A stretch of DNA of 7,221 nt from Streptomyces sp. NRRL F-5122 (lineage in GTDB: Bacteria; Actinomycetota; Actinomycetes; Streptomycetales; Streptomycetaceae), in NCBI RefSeq assembly GCF_001507435.1, contig NZ_LMWH01000271.1, forward strand, positions 1 through 7,221. Direction: 5' to 3'. Of this stretch, positions 1 to 5,100 are shown one piece after another; the first letter of the stretch is position 1, and each line of letters begins with the position of its first letter. The position numbers were made by a program, and so were the translations under genes. Under the pieces are notes generated by a model, which was not told the origin of the DNA, made no database searches, and saw only the letters and a list, made by a program, of their open reading frames with translations.

Positions 1-24
1 CGCATCGAGATTGACGTACTCCAT
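1..24 (-). CDS. 5' end of a gene leaving the window; possibly an aldo/keto reductase
   Basis: A minus-strand frame opens with ATG at 24 and reads MEYVNLDA before the window ends, with no stop. The same frame also has an upstream ATG at 69, adding 15 codons, so the true start is uncertain. The opening residues M-E-Y-V-N-L resemble the N-terminus of many bacterial aldo/keto reductases (NADPH-dependent reduction of carbonyls), which is why I favour the start at 24; eight residues cannot prove a family. In the minus sense, AGGAG lies 15 nt before this ATG, which is long for a ribosome binding site. The gene is co-directional with the lipoprotein gene upstream of it, but a hairpin lies between them, so it is probably a separate transcription unit. 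Confidence 0.33.
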
Positions 25-112
25 CGGCCTGCGCCCCCGCTCCTGGCTTCCTGCTGGCCGATGAATCATCGCACAGACTCACCAAATGAGATGACGTCTT
101 AAGCGGGTGGGG

Positions 113-136
113 CGGCCACCAACCGCCGTGGTGCCG
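113..136 (-). terminator. Hairpin just after the lipoprotein gene, candidate terminator
   Basis: In the minus sense, CGGCACCA and TGGTGGCCG pair with one bulged base around a 7-nt loop. The stem begins 4 nt after the TAG stop of the lipoprotein gene. There is no T-run behind it, which is usual for terminators in high-GC actinomycetes. The position supports transcription termination or 3'-end protection; folding energy was not computed. Confidence 0.45.
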
Positions 137-140
137 TCCG

Positions 141-818
141 CTATTGTGTCGCCTTCTCCCCGGTCGGTCCCACCGCGAACCACTTGCCGTCGATCCCCTG
201 ACCGTTCAGGTCTCCCGGCTTGCTGTCCCCCGAGAAGCGGTAGACGGGCCGTCCGCCGACGGTGATCTGGACCTGGCCGTCCTGGCGGCGGATGGCCCCG
301 ACCTCCTTCGGGTTCACGCCTGCCAGGTAGACGTTGCCGCCCTCCTGGACGGTCACGGGGGGCCACTTCGTGGCGCAGGCGGCGTTGCAGGCAGACTGCG
401 ACGGGGAGGCGCTGTCGTCGTCGAAACGGTACAGAGCCGCCTGATTGATGTTGATGAGGTGCGGTGAGGACAGCGGCGGCGAGGTGACCGCGGACAGCTG
501 TACCCACTTGGGCGGCGCCTCCTGTACCGCAGCTCCGACCACGGTCCCGCCGTTGCCGTCGAGGCAGGCGTCCTGCGCCGTGGAGTCGACCACCTGCAGT
601 GCCGAGTTGCCCGAGTTCTGGCCTGGCGGAGTTGTCGAAGGGGATGCCGAGGCCGCCGGCGAGCCCGAGGAGACAGCCGGTGCCGGATTGTCGCCGATGG
701 TGATCGTCTTGCCGCAGGCCGACAGGCTCGCTGCGCCGCACAGTGCGAGTACGGATGCGACAACGGTGCGACGTACGGCGGCACCGTTGAACAGCGGACG
801 GGTGAAGAGCGGATTCAT
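141..818 (-). CDS. Secreted lipoprotein with two Y-X4-D repeat segments (Lipoprotein_15 / COG4315 type)
   Basis: A 225-residue exported lipoprotein. The N-terminus has a basic stretch (R16 R17), a hydrophobic core and a lipobox L-S-A-C with the lipidated cysteine at residue 35, so it should be anchored to the outer face of the membrane. Residues about 45-72 form a Ser/Pro/Ala-rich linker. The rest carries two segments of the 'secreted repeat with Y-X4-D motif' family: Y130-R-F-D-D-D135, followed by C144-x3-C148 and W152-P-P, and Y193-R-F-S-G-D198, followed by a PGDxNGQG stretch and W213. The biochemical role of this family is unknown to me. I chose ATG 818 over the in-frame TTG at 854 because that TTG is part of a promoter-like -35 box and would put a poor extension before the signal peptide. 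No clear ribosome binding site precedes ATG 818, and the promoter spacing suggests a leaderless mRNA. The gene is divergent from the WXG100-like gene and probably co-controlled with it. Confidence 0.88.
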   Translation of the reverse strand: MNPLFTRPLFNGAAVRRTVVASVLALCGAASLSACGKTITIGDNPAPAVSSGSPAASASPSTTPPGQNSGNSALQVVDSTAQDACLDGNGGTVVGAAVQEAPPKWVQLSAVTSPPLSSPHLININQAALYRFDDDSASPSQSACNAACATKWPPVTVQEGGNVYLAGVNPKEVGAIRRQDGQVQITVGGRPVYRFSGDSKPGDLNGQGIDGKWFAVGPTGEKATQ

Positions 819-825
819 GCCTGCA

Positions 826-854
826 ACACGAGACAGGCACCGGCAAGGGTTCAA
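826..854 (-). promoter_or_regulatory. Promoter-like element for the lipoprotein gene
   Basis: Reading the minus strand, TTGAAC (854-849) and TCGTGT (831-826) are separated by exactly 17 nt. The last base of the -10-like box is 7 nt before the A of ATG 818, so transcription would start at or within a base or two of the start codon. The GAAC and CGT cores resemble promoters used by ECF-type sigma factors, and TTGAAC also resembles a housekeeping -35 box. The sigma assignment is inference. The same pair with the same spacing occurs on the opposite strand at 887-915. Confidence 0.55.
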
Positions 855-862
855 TGCCGCCT

Positions 863-876
863 GGACCGATCGGACC
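863..876. promoter_or_regulatory. Palindrome between the divergent promoters, candidate operator
   Basis: The 14-bp sequence GGACCGATCGGACC contains the perfect 8-bp palindrome CCGATCGG (866-873) flanked by GG and CC, with a single A/A mismatch on each side. Its centre (869.5) lies within 1 bp of the midpoint between the two outward-facing TTGAAC boxes (870.5). This is a natural place for a dimeric regulator acting on both promoters. No cognate regulator gene is visible in the window. Confidence 0.4.
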
Positions 877-886
877 GTCTACCGCG

Positions 887-915
887 TTGAACGCTCCGCT
901 CCCCCGGTCTCGTGT
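887..915 (+). promoter_or_regulatory. Promoter-like element for the WXG100-like gene
   Basis: TTGAAC (887-892) and TCGTGT (910-915) are separated by 17 nt, the same boxes and spacing as the minus-strand element at 826-854. The predicted start is near 922, giving a leader of about 38 nt before GTG 961. The leader contains AGGA (944-947) and a G-run that may serve as a weak ribosome binding site. The duplication of the whole pattern on both strands is what makes this more than a chance match. Confidence 0.5.
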
Positions 916-960
916 ACCGCACAGAGATGAATCCTCACCGCACAGGAACGGGGGCCCGCA

Positions 961-1254
961 GTGGCGTCGGACGTCAACATCCCCGGGAGTGAGCTCAAAG
1001 AGGCCCAGGACATGTTGGGTTTCGTGCACGACTTCATCGACATCGGACACCACACGTTCGACTTCGATGCCGCGTTCGGGCCCGAGCTCTCCCACGGCTC
1101 CGCACAGAACTTCGAAAACAAGTGGGAGGACGGAAAGCACCAGCTGCAGAAGCAGGTGAAGGGCATCCAGGACGCCATCGGCGACATCCTGGACTCCTTC
1201 GAGAAGACCGATCAGGACGCGGTGTCGAACCTCGACGACGGAAGCGGCAAGTGA
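961..1254 (+). CDS. WXG100-like small helical protein, candidate type VII secretion substrate
   Basis: A 97-residue acidic protein of the size and layout of Esx/WXG100 proteins. A first helix (about 9-30) is followed by a longer loop (about 33-47) and a second amphipathic helix (about 48-88). A tryptophan sits near the turn in W55-E-D-G58, which differs from the classic W-x-G by one extra residue. The second helix ends in F80-E-K-T-D84, which fits the general type VII signal Y-x-x-x-D/E with phenylalanine for tyrosine. The charged tail has no signal peptide, as expected for such clients. GTG 961 is the only usable start, because the frame is closed by TGA at 928-930 and no other common start codon lies between. 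The protein would pair as a homo- or heterodimer and be exported by an EccC-driven machine; this rests on fold-level resemblance and on the secretion ATPase gene nearby. It probably forms an operon with the gene 58 nt downstream. Confidence 0.72.
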   Translation: MASDVNIPGSELKEAQDMLGFVHDFIDIGHHTFDFDAAFGPELSHGSAQNFENKWEDGKHQLQKQVKGIQDAIGDILDSFEKTDQDAVSNLDDGSGK

Positions 1255-1312
1255 GCTCCGCCGTCATTTCCCTGACATATCCAACCGTTCCCCCGAAAGT
1301 GGCGGCTGACCT

Positions 1313-1969
1313 ATGAGCACTGCACAGCGTTTTCTGCTGGACATCCCCGATCCCTGGCAGCAAGTGGACCTGAGCGGCGAGGAACTGGCGAAAACACGCG
1401 CACAGGCCCTGGCCTCGACCGGTGACCCTCGGGAGAAGGCGCGGATCAACGACATGTTCCGTCAGGGCCGGGAGGTGTCCCGGGCCGCCCGCCGTCACGG
1501 GGCGCTGCTGGCCGCGGGTACGGCAACCATGTACACCGAGGGTCTCTTCATGGCCTATGCGATGGTCTTCGCCGTCAGCACACCTGAGGGCGAGGAGCTC
1601 ACGCTGCCCGTGCTGTCCGCGCGACTGGGTGTCTCCTCAGCGACTGGGGTCGCGCCCAGGGACCGGGTCATCACGACGGCGAAGGTACCCCACGTGGGCA
1701 CGGTGGCCCGCGTCACCGGCACCGAGGTGACCCGGCTGACCGGGGACATCGACGTCAAGCTGCTGACGATGCACACGATGATGCCGGTGCCCGGCAGCAG
1801 CCGGGACTTCCTCGTGGTCACGCTCGCCAGTCCCAACCTGCCGCTGAGGAACGAGGTGTACGACCTGTTCGACGCCATCACCAGCACGTTCCGCTTCCTG
1901 ACCGACGATGGGGTCCAGGTCCCCGTGAACGGCGACGAAGCAGGCGCGAGCGGCAGCCTCGCTGCCTGA
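1313..1969 (+). CDS. Unrecognised 218-residue cytoplasmic protein, possible Mog1/PsbP-like fold
   Basis: I do not recognise this family with certainty. The protein has no signal peptide and no clear membrane helix. It opens with a short hydrophobic strand and D10-I-P-D-P-W15, followed by a charged helical stretch (about 21-65). A mixed alpha/beta body with strands near 79-90 and 165-173 ends in a helix and strand around Y183-x-L-F-D-A-I-T-x-T-F-R-F195. The opening P-x-x-W and the closing pattern recall small Mog1/PsbP-like proteins such as mycobacterial LpqN, but here without a lipid anchor; this is a fold-level guess. ATG 1313 is the first start after an in-frame TGA at 1307-1309. There is no good ribosome binding site, so translation may depend on the upstream gene. 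Being downstream of a WXG100-like gene, it could be a chaperone or partner of that protein, but nothing in the sequence proves it. Confidence 0.7.
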   Translation: MSTAQRFLLDIPDPWQQVDLSGEELAKTRAQALASTGDPREKARINDMFRQGREVSRAARRHGALLAAGTATMYTEGLFMAYAMVFAVSTPEGEELTLPVLSARLGVSSATGVAPRDRVITTAKVPHVGTVARVTGTEVTRLTGDIDVKLLTMHTMMPVPGSSRDFLVVTLASPNLPLRNEVYDLFDAITSTFRFLTDDGVQVPVNGDEAGASGSLAA

Positions 1970-1987
1970 TCCACGTTGCGTTCCATG

Positions 1988-2030
1988 CCGAAGGACGGCC
2001 GGGTTCCCCTGCGATCCGGCCGTCCTTCGG
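1988..2030. terminator. Strong bidirectional stem-loop terminator between convergent genes
   Basis: CCGAAGGACGGCCGG (1988-2002) pairs perfectly with CCGGCCGTCCTTCGG (2016-2030), a 15-bp stem around a 13-nt loop, 18 nt after the TGA of the 218-residue protein. G1987 and T2031 can add a wobble pair. There is no T-run. It should stop plus-strand transcripts and, being symmetric, also leftward read-through from the ATPase gene. Confidence 0.85.
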
Positions 2031-2073
2031 TGCTCCGCAGGGCCTACCGCTCATCTCGGCCCGCGGGCAAGGA

Positions 2074-2114
2074 GGGAGGTGCGTCCCCGGTGGGAATGTG
2101 GGGGCACACCTCCC
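2074..2114 (-). terminator. Hairpin terminator just after eccC
   Basis: GGGAGGTG (2074-2081) pairs with CACCTCCC (2107-2114). An inner block of four C/G pairs (2085-2088 with 2100-2103) extends the stem beyond an imperfect junction. It begins 4 nt after the TGA of the ATPase gene in the minus sense, the expected place for its own terminator. The inner loop is about 11 nt. Confidence 0.65.
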
Positions 2115-2118
2115 GGCT

Positions 2119-5100
2119 TCAGAGTTCCGCTTCGAGGAGGGGCACCTGCACCGTCCGCAGGGTTCCGTCGCCCAGGTGCAGCAGGCCCCGGCCTGGCTGT
2201 GGAGCCTGTCCGACGACGCCTCGGGGCAGCTTCACGCCGATCACATCGCCGTCGCTCGGTCCCTGCGGAGACAGGAGCATGCCGGTGCGGTTGCGTTTGA
2301 CCTGTCCCATCCAGCCGGCCAGGCTCAGCGACAGGGATTCGGCGTTGCCGGCCGCGAGGACGCCCCAGCCGGTCCCGGCCCCGCCCCGGGCGAGCAGGGC
2401 GAGGTCGGAGTCGATTTCGGCTCCCATGAACAGCTCTGCGTCGTCCACGACGATCACGCCGTGCTCCTGTGGCACATTACCCAGCGCGATGCGGAAGTCC
2501 CCCACCGACACCTCGGTGTCGGTGATGACGGCGGTCACGCCGGGCCGTCCCTCCAGCTGCCTCAGTGGCGAGCGGCGCGGCGCCAGCACGATGAGGCCGG
2601 TTCCGGCGGCGAGCAGCGACTGCGCCGCGGTGAGCAGGGCGGTGCTGCGGCCGGTGCGTGGCGGTCCGGCGATCACGAAGGTCGGTACGTCCGCGAGATC
2701 GGGACCCAGCGAGGTGAGGGTGTCGCCGCCGACGGCCATCAGGGGCTGCATCGGCCCTGCGTGGGTGTGCAGAGCGAGGGCGTCGGCATACGCGATCCGG
2801 TCGGGGAGCACGTCCAGCCGGATCGGGCGTTGTGCGTCGGGGACCGCGGCTTCGCGTTCGGTCAGCTCCCGGCCCAGGGTGGCCAGGACTTCGGCCTGTG
2901 CGGTGCCGGACAAGTCCTCGCCGAGTACCGCTATCTGCGTCTCGCTCAGGTCTTGGGTGCGGATGCCGCGCCCCGGCGCGGGGTCGGATGGTGCCGATTT
3001 GGAGGGGATGCCGACGCTGGAGTAGTCCTGGCGGTCGTTGAGCCTGAGGACGATCTTGTCTTCGGTGGTTCCGGAGAAGCGGCTGCTGGCGAGCACCCGG
3101 TCGCCGGCCAGCACGACATGGATGCCGGCGCCCGCTCCGTCGCGCAGCAGGCGCAGCATGCGTTCCATGTAGCTGCCGTTGTCGTACGAGGTGAATTCGC
3201 GCTCGAAGACCTCGAACCGGTCGACCATCAGCACGATGTGGGCGAGCCGCTGCTGGTGCGGCTGGTTCTTTCGCAGTTCGGTCAGGTCGGCTGTGCCCTG
3301 CGCGCCCAGGATGCTCTGGCGTGCGCTGAGTTCGGCTCCCAGCCGGTCCAGCAGTCGGCCCAGGCGCTCGATCTGGTTGCGGTCGACGACCGCTCCGCAG
3401 TGCGGCAGCGTGGTCAGGGCGTTGAGCGCACCGTTACCGCAGTCGATGCCGTACAAGTGGACGTCGTCGGCGCCATGGGCCTGCCCGAGTGCCGCGGCCA
3501 GGGTACGCAGTGTCTGAGAGCGTCCGCTGCGCGGCGAGCCGACGATGTGCAGATGACCGGCCCTGTCGAGGTCGAGGACCAGGGGGGTGCGGGTCTGCTG
3601 TGCAGGCAGGTCGACCATGCCGTACTCCACTGCGGGCAGGGCTGCCTCGCGTTCGGCGGACGGCTTGGGCGCGGGCGGTGCCGTCCATGGGAGCAGTGCG
3701 GGCAGGGGCGGCAGCCAGGGGCTTGGCTGGCGCGGTACGTCGGCGAGCCGGGACGCCTGTGCAACGGCTCCCGCCAGGACCGCGAGGTCGGTGACGGCCT
3801 CGGTCTGCGCCGCGCCCGAGCCTGCGCGGGAGCCGCGGGTGGGCAGCGGGCCGCCGAGGTTCTGCCAGGTCACTGGTTCTGCTCGGACGGTCGTCTCAGT
3901 TCCTTCGGCGGCCTGGCCGCCGGGGCGACGTCCGCCGACACGGCCCGACTGGAAGGGCAGCAGTGCCGACGGCCCGAGCCGGGCGTAGGCGCGGCCGGGG
4001 TTGGCTGGTGAAATGTCCCCGGAGTCGGGGGCGTCGATGATGTCGCGGCTCTCACTGGTGTCGGTTGTGCGCAGGGCGATGCGCAGATTGGTATTGGCGC
4101 GGATGTCCGGGGTGACCGCTCCTCCGGGCCGTTGGGTCGCCAGCACCAGGTGGATGCCGAGCGATCGGCCGCGTTGGGCGATGTTCACCAGTCCCGCGAT
4201 GAATTCGGGCAGTTCGCGCACCATGGACGCGAACTCGTCGATGACCAGAAGCAGTCGGGGCAACGGCGGCAGGACGTTGCCGCCGCGTGCGCGCTTGTCG
4301 AGGTAGTCCTCGATGTCCTTGGCGCCTGCTTGGGCCAGCTGGGTCTCTCGGCGGCGCAGTTCTGCGCCCAGGGAGACCAGTGCCCGCTCCACGAGTCTGG
4401 TGTCGAGGTCGGTGACCAGGCCGACTGTGTGGGGCAGGTCAGCGCACTCGGCGAAGGCGCTGCCGCCCTTGTAGTCGACGAGTACGAAGGTCATCTCGTC
4501 GGGCCGGTTGACCACGGCGAGGGTGGCGACGAGGGTCTGCAGCAGTTCGGACTTGCCGGAGCCCGTGGTGCCGGCGATCAGGGCGTGGGGGCCGTCACGC
4601 ACCAGGTCGACGGCGAACTCACCGTCGTATCCGACACCGAGCATGGCCCGGGTGCTGCGACCGCCCAGTGACCAGCCGGCCACCACGGCCTCCGCGGTAG
4701 GCGGTTCCATGTGCAGCAGGTCCAGCAGGCGTACGGAGCCGGGCAGTGCGCTCTCGTCGCTGTCGCCGACGCCGCGCAGCGGGGCCAGTGCACGGGCGAA
4801 CTGCTCGTACCAGCCGGACTCCGGTGAGTCGCTGCGTACGTTCTCCAGTGCAGCGCCGGAGCCGGTGCGCACCGTGGATGTGCTCGCGCCTGCTTGCGTG
4901 ACGACGACGGCGCCGCATTCCTCGGGCAGTAGTCGCTCTTCGCGGTCGATGCAAACGGTGTAGACGCCCACGGAGGGGCCGTCACGCAGCAGCGCGATCA
5001 CGCCAGGCAGCGAGCGGGCCCGGCGTGCCTGTTCCAGGACGACGAGAATATCGGGGTAGCCGTTGGCTCCACCGCGGATGACGTCGGGGCCGGCAGCCAT

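Noticed and set aside
60..70. GATGAATCATC, a perfect 11-bp palindrome around a central A, as an operator
   Set aside because: It is short, has no second copy or promoter context that I can identify, and overlaps a possible start codon of the left-edge gene.
819..854. TTG 854 as the start of the lipoprotein gene
   Set aside because: It would place a -35-like box inside the coding region and add a Cys-containing extension before a signal peptide that is already complete from ATG 818.
79..1140. A 353-codon minus-strand frame across the lipoprotein gene and the WXG100-like gene
   Set aside because: It overlaps two better supported genes and both promoters, and its translation is Arg/Gly-rich low-complexity sequence with no domain.
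1976..3025. A 349-codon plus-strand open frame starting just after the 218-residue gene
   Set aside because: It runs through the terminator hairpins and then antisense to eccC. Its Arg/Ser/Pro-rich translation is typical of an out-of-frame high-GC reading.
2098..4011. A 637-codon open frame on the plus strand opposite eccC
   Set aside because: It is antisense to a clearly recognised ATPase with intact family motifs. Its composition is a by-product of high GC and biased codon use on the other strand, and no domain is recognisable.
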